This document shows, one piece after another, positions 44,534 through 55,846 of a stretch of 64,000 bases of DNA. Numbering within the stretch: position 1 is the stretch's first letter; each line of letters starts with the position of its first letter. The position numbers and the translations under genes are program-made. The stretch lies in the NCBI RefSeq assembly GCF_033115175.1, contig NC_084831.1, forward strand, positions 49,818,002-49,882,001, in the 5' to 3' direction. The notes beneath the pieces were generated by a model. It saw nothing but the letters and a program-made list of their open reading frames with translations, was not told where the DNA came from and did not search any database. This DNA comes from Lepus europaeus (Eukaryota; Chordata; Mammalia; Lagomorpha; Leporidae).

Positions 44534-44719
44534 AAAAATGCCTTTTCCTTCTCTGTCCTTGCTGCTTTTCTGTCACTTTTGCCCTTCTGCAACTTCATCC
44601 TTGATTTTACATCTGTGTTTTAGTTGTAACTGGCTTATGAGAGATTTAATTGTCCTCCTAGAAAATGAAACCAGTCTGTTTACCACCACCTCTATTTCCA
44701 ACTCTGACCCTAAATTTCT

Positions 44720-45044
44720 TATCTTTTTTTTTTTTAATTTATTTGACAGATAGAGTTAGACAGTGAGAGAGAGAGACAGAGAGAAAGCTCTTCCTTCCGT
44801 TGGTTCACCCTCCAAATGACCGCTATGGCCGAAGCTACACTGATCTGAAGCCAGGAGCCAGGTGTTTCCTCCTGGTCTCCCATGAGGGTGCTGGGGCCCA
44901 AGCACTTGGGCCACCCTCCACTGCTTTCCTGGGCCACAGCAGAGAGCTGGACTGGAAGAGGAGCAACCAGGACTAGAATCTGATGCCCATATGGGATGCC
45001 GGCACCACAGGCAGAGGATTAACCAAGTGAGCCAGGGCGCCGGC
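44720..45044 (-). mobile_element. C-type SINE (CSINE2-like)
   Basis: Reverse-complement features are cagatagagttagacagtga, ttggttcaccctccaaatga and the head gagccagggcgccgg. The 17-base duplication tctgaccctaaatttct / tccgaccctaaatttct lies at 44703-44719 and 45045-45061. Confidence 0.96.
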
Positions 45045-45179
45045 TCCGACCCTAAATTTCTGAAAAAACACATGCTTCTCAAAAAGTCTAAGGAATTTAG
45101 CACTAATCACTTCAATACAAAGATTCAGCCATAGATTTAACAGAAATGAATGAGAATAATGTATTCATACTCTAAGAGA

Positions 45180-45620
45180 AAGATGCAGGGGCCGCATACC
45201 TACTTAATGACAACAAGAATTTCTGTTTATATACTGTAGGGCTAAGGGACCCCTAGGTAGGGATATATAGGGGGACCCAGTGGCGAACTTCCCCTTTTTT
45301 CTTCCTCATTTTAGGGACATAGCCTTTTCACGTGTCAATTAGATTCTCTTCCAAGTTCCTGGACATGGACACCTGAGCTTCTCTAACCCCAAGCCCCTTC
45401 ACTTCTTGTGCTCCTGTGCAGTCCCTTAGACCAGTCCTCGCAAGCTCATACCCCAGGCTCATACTACCACCCCAAAATGAAGGACCAAAAGGGAAAGTTA
45501 AAACCCCATTTAAGATCAGGGGGCCTTCTTCCTCAAATGGACACCCAGCTCTGGGCCCCTACTGGTGTCTAGTGAGTCAGAGAGCTTTTGCCCAACCAAG
45601 TACTTAGGCTTTGCAATTCA
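45180..45620. other. Unidentified GC-richer island
   Basis: It has balanced composition with ctaagggacccctaggtagg and ccctattt-poor, C-rich text, unlike the AT-rich neighbours. It might be an LTR or another old insertion, but I found no terminal repeats, primer site or coding homology. Confidence 0.35.
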
Positions 45621-46309
45621 GACTCTATTTCTATGCTCCAAGAAGTCAAGAACTAGGTAATGCTCTTAGGATACAATATTTAACACAACAATATCAGTCT
45701 GATAGGATGCATTCATTGGTTATCTTTTGCTTAAGAGGCAAACAGATGACAATAGAAAATAAAAACAGAGCTGTGAAAACTGAAATAGGCACAAAAGATC
45801 ATTAGGTGACCTACCTTTCTCAGGGTCTTCACGCTATTTTATCATTCTGTATACTGTAGAAAATTAGTAATACCGAAACTTATGGCTGTCTATGGAAATG
45901 GAAATAAACTAGGTCTGATTACTGACCTGTGAATGCAGGGGTTTTACATTAATTTGTGGTCTTATTTGCCTACATTTATCTATTTTTCAATTCACCTTTG
46001 AGTCAGTGGCAACAGATTATGTTTCCCTCACTCATTAATGAGTTAAATAAAATCTCAGATCTGTTCATTTTATATTTATATGAGTCACGATTTCAACTTT
46101 TCAAAAATTTATCATCTAACTCATTTCATTTCCTTTCACAAACCGCAACAGAAATTGGAGTCTGGATAGTTTTTGAAGTAGTCTAAAATTAACATGCATA
46201 GATACCTGAAAATTTAAAGTAAAGAAATATTTAAAAATTCAAAATTAAGCTCACCTTGCCATAGATCAGTTGTCTTCTGAAAGGATAAGAAGGCTTTCAA
46301 ACAAAAACA
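45621..46309. other. AT-rich intronic sequence
   Basis: No recognised repeat or exon. The short open frames are uninformative. Confidence 0.4.
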
Positions 46310-46805
46310 TTGTATGATTAACCACTTCTAACATATGAGAATAATGAACTTCTGTCATGGGCAACAATATGGATGAATCTAAAGAACATTATGCCAGATG
46401 AAATAAGCCAGGCACGGAAAGGAAAACTGTATGACTTTGCTTGCATGTGGAATCTAAAGAAGTTCAACTCACAGAATTTGAGAATTGTGGAACGGCGGTT
46501 ATCAGGGGCTGCAGGGGGCAGTGGTGATGGGGAGACACTGGTCAGGGGACACAAAGGTTCAGTTAGCAGGAATAAGTTCTGGAGGTCTACTTATGGTATG
46601 GTGACTAGTGCTAAAAATATTGCACTACTTGACAAATGTTAACTGAAGACTATAAATGTTCTCACAACAAAAAAATGTGTGTGAGGTGATGCCTATGTTA
46701 GTTTGATTTGACAATTCTACAGTGTATTCAAGTATCAAAACACCAGTTCCATCTTATAAATAGAAACAATGACAAGTTAAAATAAATATATTTAAGAATA
46801 AATAC
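46310..46805 (+). mobile_element. Ancient L1 3' end (L1M type)
   Basis: Forward landmarks are atggatgaatctaaagaaca, atgccagatgaaataagcca, ttgcttgcatgtggaatcta, atcaggggctgcagggggca and gtgaggtgatgcctatgtta, with cagtgtattcaagtatcaaa near the end. It is followed directly by a C-SINE. Confidence 0.8.
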
Positions 46806-46808
46806 ATG

Positions 46809-47128
46809 GAACCAGCATAGTGACATAACGGATTAAACCATCACCTGCATGCCAACAACCCAGTATCAAAGCTGGTTCAAATCCTGGCAGCTCCATTTCT
46901 GATCTAGCTTCCTGCTAATGCACTTGGGAAAGTAATGGAAGATGGTCTAAGTACTTGGACCCCTGCCACCAACATGGGAGATCCAGACGAAGCTCCTGTC
47001 CCTAGCTTCAACCTGGCCTAGTCTTGGCCTTTGCGGCCATTTGAGGAGTGAACCAGTGGGACCGCTTTCTTAGTCTCTCTGTAACTCTGACTTTCAAATA
47101 AATAAATCTTTAAAGAAACAAAAAAAGA
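46809..47128 (+). mobile_element. C-type SINE, older
   Basis: The head aaccagcatagtgacataac, the B-box-like ggttcaaatcc, gcggccatttgaggagtgaa and an aaataaataaatctttaaag tail are present. The CT tract is nearly gone and divergence is high. Confidence 0.9.
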
Positions 47129-48109
47129 GCATACATGTATTTAAGAAAAGACGACGACGACGAACTGGCTGCATTTATTTCCAGCAGTGACTCAAATGTT
47201 TATGAAACAACTGCTGGTACACGTCAGGTTTTTCTAGATATTACACATTAAGTAAAACAGCAATTATTTATTCATTAAAATAAATGGTAATAATTAAGTT
47301 TTTTAAAAAAGTAATACCAGAGAGGCTTCATGATTGGACTAAAAGCTTCTTTAGAAAACAGAAAGCAAGAAATTTTCAGGGGGAAAAAAATCATCTCTTT
47401 TTTCTAAACGTGTTTTTCTAAAAATATCATTACTCTTCTCCCCTTTTCCCCAGAAGTAATTTTTTCTAATAGCCCATTCATTTTAGCTTCAAGTAGATAC
47501 ACATCACATGCACCATAATGTTTTTCTTAAGGTTTTAGACAATGTTGCTGTCAGGCTGCCTGGCTTTATATGATTCAGAGGCCAATTCAATTACAGCAGC
47601 TGCTATGATATTTGCCTTTTCCTCAACACTCTCCATGTCAGACAAAATGAAATTCTGTAAGGTGAACAGTGTGTGTCTATGTACACTGGCCAACACAACA
47701 TTTCACTTCAGTGGTAAACACTCCCAGATTTCTACTCAAGAGATGTGTAACACTAATGATTTATTCATTTACTTCATCCCAATTATAAACGCATAAGAAC
47801 AATTTACATCTAAGTTCAAACCCCAAGCTTCTTGAAAGTTTAAAGGATTCAAAATAAAATGAGATTAAAATGAATGCATTTACAGCCTGTCTGCCACTGA
47901 GTGAGTCTAATACCTAGATATTGAATGTAGTAAATCTGAACACCACGATTGAAAATGGCTTACAAATAAAACTGGCATTGAAAGCTCTAAAAACATTAAG
48001 AAATAAATCCTATTCAAATTAGGAGTATAAAAACAAAATCCTAAACAACTAATACTCCAAATGTCTTTCCTGTTTGTTCTATCATTCTCCATCCCCTTTA
48101 CCTCCCAAA
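47129..48109. other. AT-rich intronic sequence
   Basis: It contains a small (gac)n run (47151-47163). No repeat family or exon is recognised in the rest. Confidence 0.4.
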
Positions 48110-48220
48110 AAGGGGATGGCAGAGAGGAAGAAGGGGGAGGGGGAGGGGATGGGGAAAGAGGAGGGCTAGATGGGAGATGGGGACAGGAAGATAAGGGGAG
48201 AGGGGGAGAGGTGTTGAGGG
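48110..48220 (+). repeat. Polypurine tract with a G-quadruplex motif
   Basis: About 110 bases of nearly pure A/G on the plus strand. 48133-48154 has four G-runs of 5, 5, 4 and 4 separated by 1, 1 and 2 bases, which is a textbook quadruplex pattern. It lies on the strand opposite to OMA1 transcription, so the OMA1 pre-mRNA would be pyrimidine-rich here. Confidence 0.85.
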
Positions 48221-48779
48221 AAGAGAATAAAAACTTCTGTTTAAATGCTTTTGGTTTAAAAAATAAATCTTTCAGGCTAATCTCCCTTACTCACATCTAT
48301 TCATACCTTATAAAAATCCTTACAGAAAAAAAAGTTTTAACAACTATCTCTTTCAAGGACAAATTATGGTACGCATAAACTTAAAGCCTGAACAGTGTAA
48401 CTATAATTTTAAAACTGTCACAGTATTATACATCAACAGTTGATACAACATCTGCTCTTCAATTTTTCACCCAAGTTGTTATGGAAACCAAAATACGTGG
48501 GATCTGTTTCCTAAATTTAACTGATTATTTCAAGTAAATAAAATTATAACACATCAGCTTATTAACTATAAATAATATAATTACTACAAACCTATATTTA
48601 TCCTTTTTAAATGCTAGTGGATCACAGGATTATATTTCATGAGGCATCTACAGACATTTTATCTCAGAATTCACATTAAAATAAAAGAGCAAAGGTATTC
48701 TTATTTCTAGTTTGGGTGCATTATCTTGATTTAGAAACAAAACAAGAAGGGAACTAGTGCTGAAATATTCCAAAATTAT
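48221..48779. other. AT-rich intronic sequence
   Basis: No recognised element. Confidence 0.4.
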
Positions 48780-49445
48780 ACCACTGTCCTCCTCTGGAGA
48801 GCTGTGGAGCTCATCAGACCCCGTCACCTCTCCAGTCCTCAAAGCCCTCCAGCAACGCCCTATCTCTAAGCCAAAGCCAAAGTCCTTAAGGGGCCACAAA
48901 GACAGGGCGCCCCCTCCCCTTGCTTGCCCCACCCCAGGCTGTCTGGTCTCCTTGCCATTCCTCCTATCTCAGGGCCTTGCCCCCCTCTTCCATCCACAGG
49001 GAAGGCTCCCACCCACAGGCTAACTCCTTCATTTACTTTAAGTCTGTGTTCAATTACCAGCTTTTCAGGGAAAGCATCTCTCACCAATCCTATTTTAAAT
49101 CACTATATCAGCGACTCTCCCATCTCTGCTCACACATCACTCATCTGCTAAGGACCGAACTTTTTCCCCCTAAAATTCATGTCTGGAAAACCAACTCCCA
49201 ATGTGTATTTGGAGGGTGGGCCTATATGGAGATGATAATTAAGGTTAAATGAGGTCACAGAGTAGGACCCTGAATTCTGAATGGGATTTGTATCTTTATA
49301 AAATAAAGACACCAGAGAGCCCACCTCCCCCAGTCCCAACTTATTGTCTGTCTCCCCTTATCGCCGTGTGCTTCATGAAGGAGGAGATTTTGTTTAGTTC
49401 ATATCACTTACAAATGTGAATAGTAAACACTTGTTGAATGCATAA
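48780..49445 (+). repeat. L2 LINE 3' region, split by a MaLR LTR
   Basis: 48780-49148 reads tcctcaaagccctccagcaa, atctcagggccttgcccccc and ggaaagcatctctcaccaat. 49330-49445 reads cttattgtctgtctcccctt, aacacttgttgaatgcataa. Together they form the L2 3' end in order, interrupted at about 49149-49329. Confidence 0.75.
49149..49329 (+). mobile_element. MaLR (MLT1-type) LTR fragment inside L2
   Basis: The motifs ccaactcccaatgtgtattt, ggagggtgggcctatatgga, gatgataattaaggttaaat, gaggtcacagagtaggaccc and cagagagcccacctccc match the 5' part of an MLT1 LTR, forward. Confidence 0.7.
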
Positions 49446-50789
49446 ATTTAAAACATCTTAGATGCTAATATACTATGATAAGAAATCATATATTTTTGTA
49501 ATGATCCTCCATGAATACAATAAATTTTAAAAATCAAAATTATAAAAATTTGCATTGTCATCATACAGCCACAGAATCTTGCTTTCTTGGTTCTCTTCCT
49601 GTGAATCTGGTCTACAATAGGCTCTGTCTTCCTCCCACCAATTAAATATGGGAAATACCTAATATTGTAAATCTGCGCTGGATCTTCTCTACTCACTTTG
49701 CAGGTGAATGCTTCCACTTTTATTGGTTCAATTACCAGCCCTTTGGGGGTGACTCTGAAATCATCACCTTTTGTCCAGGCCTGTCTGTGCTGTACTCCCA
49801 ACCACCGTTGAGATGCATATCACTTAAACCACATGGTATGAAAAATCAAAGGACAGGAGCCTCAGGTAGAATATAATAACACACTTGTGCAGAAAAGAAT
49901 CCTAAATAAAACATATAATTTTAAAATGTAATCTATGTAGTATACAGACTCACATAACTCTACACACTGCCTGAGGATTTGCTTTCTTTCATTATAGAAA
50001 TTAGACCTATGAAAGTACGGAATTCCAATCTCTGAATTATGACTGTGTATTCTAATTAACAATATACCCTTGCACTATCAGTTTCACTTCAACCACTGAA
50101 TTAGTCCCAATATTGTAGTAGAGTTTTATTACTTTCAAATTGAATTTAATCACTTGGGGTGGGAAATATAAGAAATTTATATGAGGCTTTTAAATTAAGT
50201 TTCTGAAATAGGATAGTTTATTTTTGGAAGAAAAACATTTCTCATCTTTTTCTTCATCATTGGTTCCCAAATAACATTTGTTTCTCCAGCCATTTTTCAT
50301 ATTCACCAATCAATTCATTATCATTACTGACTTCTCCAAAGCATATTTTTGATTCTCTGAAGATCCTTAGTGATTTGAAAAAAATGACAACTCAGAATTT
50401 AGGAAAGGCTTCAGATGAAAGTTGGACGGAATTCATTCAGTTTAAATAAACATTATTTTTAGAATTGTACTGGGCTAAAAGAAAAAGAGCAAAAATTCCG
50501 AGAGAGAGTCATAAAGTTATGATGGCTGCAGAGACAGGTGAAGGCCTAGTTAAGTATGCTATGAGGTCTCTGGGCCTGCGGCAACATGCAGGAGGCTCTC
50601 AGAGTCAGAGGACCTTAGCAGAAACCAGTTACTGATGAACCACATTTGTCCCAGGCTCATATTGCTCCATCAAGGGGAATGATTAGTATATATTATATTA
50701 CGTAAAGTTCACTGCTGTTCCTTTATATTGTTTCTTCAAGTTAAAAGTATAAATGAAATCTAGCTAGGATAGGTACTGCCTTAAACTTT
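49446..50789. other. AT-rich intronic sequence with an unidentified island
   Basis: 49560-49860 is richer in G+C and contains a minus-strand frame of 117 codons (49801-49448) that I cannot match to any family or place between splice sites. The rest is AT-rich with no recognised element. Confidence 0.4.
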
Positions 50790-51115
50790 ACATCTGTATC
50801 TTCCTCAAAATTCATATGCTGAAATCCTAACCCTCAGGGTGATGGAGCTAGAGGGCAGGGCCTTCGGAAGTGATTAGATCATCAGAGTAGAGCCTCATTA
50901 CTGGACCTGGTGCCCTTATAAAAGAGGCTCCAGAGAACCGCCCTGCTCCTTCCACTATGTGAGGTTACAAGAAGAGAGCTGCCTACGCACTGGGAAGATC
51001 CAATCTTCCAGCACTTTGATCTAAGACTTCCCAGCCTGCAGAACTGTTAGAAATAAAGCTCTGTTGAGTCTAGGCCACCCGGACTACATGGTATTCTACT
51101 GCAGGAGCCCAAAGA
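50790..51115 (+). mobile_element. MaLR (MLT1-type) solitary LTR
   Basis: The near-complete landmark order is: tgctgaaatcctaaccctca, gggcagggccttcggaagtg, gtgcccttataaaagaggct, ccactatgtgaggttacaag, gacttcccagcctgcagaac, gaaataaagctctgttgagt and tggtattctactgcaggagc. It has a TATA-like tataaaag and an AATAAA, as in an LTR. Confidence 0.8.
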
Positions 51116-51179
51116 TATGTGTTAGGAAGCCTTGCCTGGCTATCCCCAGTGCTCATAAACGGCAAACACAGTATGCCTA

Positions 51180-51885
51180 GATTATCAAATCTTGTCATCA
51201 CTCTTTTCAAACATATCCAGAATCTCATCTTTTTCTCCCCTTTCTTCTGCTACCAGATATCTTGGTATAAGCCACCAACATCTCTTACCAAGATTACCAT
51301 AAGAGCTTCCTAAAGCAGTAACTTATTCCATCCTTGCCCCACTATAGTCTACTCCACAAAGCAACCCAGTGATCACTACAAGACATGAATCAGACCAACA
51401 TACCCATGCTCAAAATCCTCCATTGGCAACTCATGTCACTTGAAGTAAAGTCCTTACAACGGCTTAGAAGATCTTTCATGGTCTTCGACCTATATCCTTC
51501 TCTGCCCTCTATCTACTCCATTCCTGGTGTCTTCTTTGCTATTCCTTGAACACACCAAACATACTTTTTCTTCTGGTCCTCTGCATCACTACTTTCTTAG
51601 CTGGAAAAGTTCTGCTCAGTAGCCACAGGACGTGCTCCCTGCATCCCCTGGATTCTGTTCAAGGAAGCCTTCCTTGACTTGATTTTTCCCCAATATGCTT
51701 CTCAGTGATCAGCATACTATATGTTTTTTGGTTTGTTATTTGTATTACCTAACTAGAATGGTAGGTCTAGCAAAACAGAGAGTGTTTTGTTGTTGTTGTT
51801 GTTGTTGTTGTTGTTCACTTCCCAGCAACAGAACACAGAATTGTAGATTATCAATAAATACTGATCAAATGAATGAATGAATCTT
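51180..51885 (+). repeat. L2 LINE 3' region
   Basis: A long forward L2 relic: tgctcaaaatcctccattgg, tcttcgacctatatccttct, caaggaagccttccttgact, and aataaatactgatcaaatga followed by atgaatgaat at the tip. It contains a later (ttg)n expansion. Confidence 0.75.
51785..51816 (+). repeat. (TTG)n microsatellite
   Basis: About nine uninterrupted ttg units inside an L2 relic. Length polymorphism is likely. Confidence 0.95.
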
Positions 51886-52914
51886 GTATTTGTTTATTAC
51901 TCCAAATTAGATGTGGATTCTTTTTCCTTTATATATTTCTACTTTTTCATGATAAATCATATTCTCTGTACTCATCATCATGAAAATCATGCAAATACCA
52001 ACAACCATGGCTTATTCCCTACATCTAGCATTTCATTCTTTCAATACTCATAGATAAGCAATATTTGCTGAGCTGCATTTGATATCATACAGAAAGATGC
52101 TTCCATTCTAGCACTGGATCTATTGTGTTTTTTAGCAAACAGTACAATACCAGATATTAAATTCCTAAAGAGTGTGCTGCTTTCGAAAACAACCAGCAAA
52201 TATAATGCAAGTAAGACAGAAGTGAGCCTATAACCTGGCTTAGAGATCCTTGACATCTACTTTGTGCCGGCATGAAAGCCACAGAAACATTATGAGTGAT
52301 ATTAACAAATCAAGATTTTCAGAGGATAGTAAAAGCTACCTAAGAGAAAGCTGCCTCTTTTATTAAAAAACAAAAACAAAAACAGAACCCAGACTATATA
52401 TGCCTCACTCTATGAAGAAATAACTAGGAAGCAAACTAACGTGAACAGATCTTTTTCTAAGAAAACAACTGGAATTAATATCTAGTTAACCCAGAAGTTT
52501 TGCACAATTCATTACCTGGTAGTTTTTACAAAATGTTTCAATCACCAAGGAAAGATTAAATTATGGTCAATATGTTGAAAAGGAAAATCATATGCTTTAT
52601 GTTTTAAACTTCCATCAAGTCAGTTAAAATTAATACCAAAGATATTATATCTTCACCATTGAGATAAGTCAACTGTACATAGTAATTTACTTCTCAAGAC
52701 TTGTGGAAAAACAGGATTTTACTTTTTAATCAAATCCTTTGAGAACTGATAATGCATAATTATAGTAAGCAAAACAGTTCACAGGCTAAAACTCTAAGCA
52801 AAAGAAGAAATAGCATTACAAATAAATAATATAGCTTAAGGAAAAGAAGTAATAGCATTAAAAAGAAACTATATAGCTTTTTTAAATGTCCTTCCTTACA
52901 CATTGCCAGCTCAC
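51886..52914. other. AT-rich intronic sequence before the OMA1 exon boundary
   Basis: No transposon is recognised. The OMA1 donor site (GTGAGC on the minus strand) is at the right edge. Confidence 0.5.
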
Positions 52915-53064
52915 CTGAGGGATAAGCCTATCCAGATGCTCAGCTCTGTTTCCATGGGACGGGTGTGTAGATAACCATTCTGGCAACTTGGGATGGCCAT
53001 GGAGGCTATCTGCAAATTCCATCTGCTGCCAAAATACCGAACTGGCTCTGACGTCCACACAAGC
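52915..53064 (-). CDS. OMA1: OMA1 penultimate coding exon (50 codons)
   Basis: This exon encodes part of the C-terminal region of OMA1, an M48-family zinc metalloprotease of the inner mitochondrial membrane. OMA1 is activated by loss of membrane potential and cleaves OPA1 and DELE1. Read on the minus strand, the segment starts after an acceptor ending TTTTAG and stops at CAG before a GTGAGC donor. It is 150 bases long, open and phase 0 at both ends. It begins [20 protein letters not shown] and contains [11 protein letters not shown], which matches the segment that follows the metal-binding helices in mammalian OMA1 as I remember it (about residues 406-455 of 524). The HEXXH motif belongs to an upstream exon that I could not find in the window. 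The predicted peptide joins in frame to the exon at 30401-30613. The identification is firm; exon numbering (8 of 9) is from memory. Confidence 0.96.
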
Positions 53065-53252
53065 CTAAAACCAACATTAGTAACAGCACACTTAGTTAAT
53101 GAGAACATTTTCTAAAATTTACCTGTATGTTACTGCATGTTTTAAAACACTGTTTCTATCAATATTTTGAAGAACTATTTTGCAAAAAGTAAAAATACAC
53201 TCATTGCTTAAAAAAAACTCAAATGATGTGGTATTATAGAAATAAAATAACT

Positions 53253-53573
53253 TGGGGCTGGTGCTGTGGCATAGCAGGCATAGCATGTCACTGCCTGCAG
53301 TGCCAGCATCCCATTTGGGTGCTAGTTTGTGTCCCGGCTGCTCCACTTCTGATCCAGCTCTCTGCTGTGGCCTGGGAAAGCAGAAGATGGTCCACGTCCT
53401 TGGACCCCTGCACCCACGTGGGAGACCTGGAAGAGGCTCCTGGTTTCAGATCTGCCCAGCTCCAGTCATTGCAGCCATTTGGGGAATGAACCAGCAGATG
53501 GAAGACCCTCTCTCTCTGCCTCTACCTCTATAATTCTGCCTTTCAAATAAATAAATAAATCTTTAAAAAAATC
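53253..53573 (+). mobile_element. C-type SINE, antisense to OMA1
   Basis: The head tggggctggtgctgtggcat, gcagccatttggggaatgaa and an aaataaataaataaatcttt tail are present. It lies about 190 bases upstream of the acceptor of the penultimate OMA1 exon, in the opposite orientation to the gene. Confidence 0.95.
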
Positions 53574-54395
53574 AGGAAAGAAAGAAAAATTCCATCCCCC
53601 CCAAACATGCGCAATAATCCCATTCTCACAAAATAACTCGCTATTTTCAGTATGATGAATATTAAGAACGTGTCAAGAGTAAAATCTTCCTCACAAATTA
53701 AAAATTTCTGTTCTCATAAAAATAAGGTTGTAAAATACAATGATATTAAATTGTACCAAAGAAATTTTACTTCTAATCTCTATCACTAGAATAATTAGAG
53801 ACAGCACATAAGCATACAGAAAAGAAAGACAGCTGCATTTTTAATATATAAATATATTTTTCCTCAATGTCACAGAATATATTTAATCCCTTTAAAGTAT
53901 CTTATGAAAATATTACGTTTTTTTAAAAAAAAAAAACACCAAAACAGGGTATGTATGTATATAGTGTATCTGTGTGCACCATTCCATACACAGCCATATA
54001 CATATACTTTCACATGCACAGAACGTTCCTAAAAGGCTATTTAGGAAACTGAACAGTAGCTTTCCTGAGAGCACAACTTTAGTAGTTGATGGTAAAGAGG
54101 GAGCAGGACTTTTACTTTTGAAGTTTAATACAGTAACACTTTAAACTGTCAATGAGGTGACTTAATGAATAGTTTTATAAGTCTATTCTACTCATTCATT
54201 CTTCTTGCCTTACGCTTTCTATAAGAAGTAACTGGAAAACAAGTGATTATATTTCTTAAAAGATTTTATTTGTGATTAAAGCCAAAAATTACATTGTATT
54301 TTGTGCTATCAAAAAGCCTTAAAATAGCAACTGTGATACCTAAAAACACAAATATAGAATGTCATAGGGTGATGTAGCTAGTCAACATCCATGCC
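53574..54395. other. AT-rich intronic sequence
   Basis: No recognised repeat or exon. Confidence 0.4.
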
Positions 54396-54407
54396 AAATA
54401 ATTTCTT

Positions 54408-54725
54408 TTTTTTTTTTCTTGTAAAGATTTATTTATTAGTTTGAAAGTTAGTTACAGACAGAGAGGGACAGACTGACAGAGATCTTTCACCCACTGGTTG
54501 ATTCCCCAGATGGCCATACTGACTGAGGCCAGGCCAGGCCTAAGCCAGGAGTTTCTTCCAGGTCTCCCACATAGGTGCAGGGGCCCAAACACTTGGGCCA
54601 TCCTCCACTGCTTTCCCAGGCCATCAGCAGGGAGCTGGACAGGAAGTAGAGCAGCCGGGACTTGAATGGGATGCTAGCATTGCAGGCAGCAGCTTTACCC
54701 ACTACACCACAATGCTAGCATTGCT
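54408..54725 (-). mobile_element. C-type SINE, full length
   Basis: Reverse-complement features are gtaaagatttatttattagt, ctggttgattccccagatgg and head cactacaccacaatgctagc. The duplication aaataatttctt (54396-54407) / aaatcatttctt (54726-54737) has one mismatch. Confidence 0.94.
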
Positions 54726-54879
54726 AAATCATTTCTTAACAAACAACATTAAAACATTTCTTTAATGTGGGAAAAATGCAGAGAAAAATAATTTGAAATT
54801 CAAGTAAATTTTATTTAATATTTCAAGCAATGTAATTCTTTAAGACCTTTGAGTACTCCAAGTTGAAAAGAACCAAATG

Positions 54880-55220
54880 GGGAGACGGTATTGTAGTGCA
54901 GTGGGTAAAGTCGTCACCTGCAATGCCAACATCCCATATGGACAACGGTTCGAGTCCTAGCTGCTCCACTTCTGATCCAGCTCCCTGCTAACGGCCTGGG
55001 AAAAGCGGCAGAAAATGGCCCAAGTGTTTGGGTCCCCACCACCCATTTGGGAAACCTACAGGAGGTTCCTGTTTTCTGGCTTTGGTCCAGCCCAGTCTCA
55101 GCCATTGTGGCCACTGGGTAGTGAACCAGTAGATGGAAGATCTCTCTCTCTCTATCTCTACCTCTCTCTCTGTGACTTTGACTTTCAAATAAACAAATAA
55201 ATATTTAAAGAAAAGAAAAC
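54880..55220 (+). mobile_element. C-type SINE with an exact B box
   Basis: The head ggggagacggtattgtagtg, the perfect Pol III B-box consensus ggttcgagtcc, gtggccactgggtagtgaac and an aaataaacaaataaatattt tail are present. Confidence 0.93.
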
Positions 55221-55257
55221 AACTAAGAACCCAAGGCACTTTACTTTAATACACAAA

Positions 55258-55258
55258 G

Positions 55259-55289
<31 letters not shown>

Positions 55290-55300
55290 TACACACAAAT
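55258..55300 (+). repeat. (TA)n-(CA)n microsatellite
   Basis: About ten ta units run into about seven ca units. The following 100 bases are also AT-rich and partly palindromic (tatttatatttatatataca). Confidence 0.95.
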
Positions 55301-55815
55301 GCTTATAAACAGGAATACATAACATAAATATATACAACATACATATAAATATGATCTATATTTATATTTATATATACACATTTATATACTATAAGATACA
55401 TTTGTGCTTATGTGTAAAATATGTGTAACATCTATATCCATGCAGAAATTGTGAATAAATTCTAAACACCCACAGGAATGTGTTCCCCAATGAAAAGTTC
55501 ATAGCCGATGTACTCGACAGGGAAAAATTCAAAGCCACTCCTCTAATATCTGAAACAAGGTAAGGATGTCCAATCTCAACTTCTATTCTGCGTAGTTTTG
55601 GAAATCCATGCCAGAGCAATCAGGCAGGAAAAATAAATAAAAGGCATTCCAATAGGAAAGGGAGAAATGAAATTATCACTACTTGCTGATGATGTAAAAA
55701 CCCTGTAGACTCTAACAAAAAAAAGTTTTAGAACAAATGAATTTAATAAAGTAGCAGTATAAAAAATCAATACCTAAGAATCAGTAGTGTTTCTGCACAT
55801 TATCAGTCAACTATC

Positions 55816-55846
55816 CAAAAAAAAAAAAAAAAAAGGCGGGGGGGGA
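55816..55846 (+). repeat. A-run followed by a G-run
   Basis: About 18 A, then ggc, then 8-9 G inside the L1 relic. It is a mutational hotspot and a likely assembly-error site. Confidence 0.9.

Larger units (their letters stand above)
30614..52914 (-). other. OMA1: OMA1 last intron (22.3 kb)
   Basis: This intron is bounded by a GTGAGC donor next to 52915 and a TTTATAG acceptor next to 30613 on the minus strand, and it joins two phase-0 codons. It holds about 17 C-SINEs in both orientations, old L1, L2 and MaLR relics, and the MITE-like element at 37876. I found no other convincing coding exon inside it. Confidence 0.9.
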
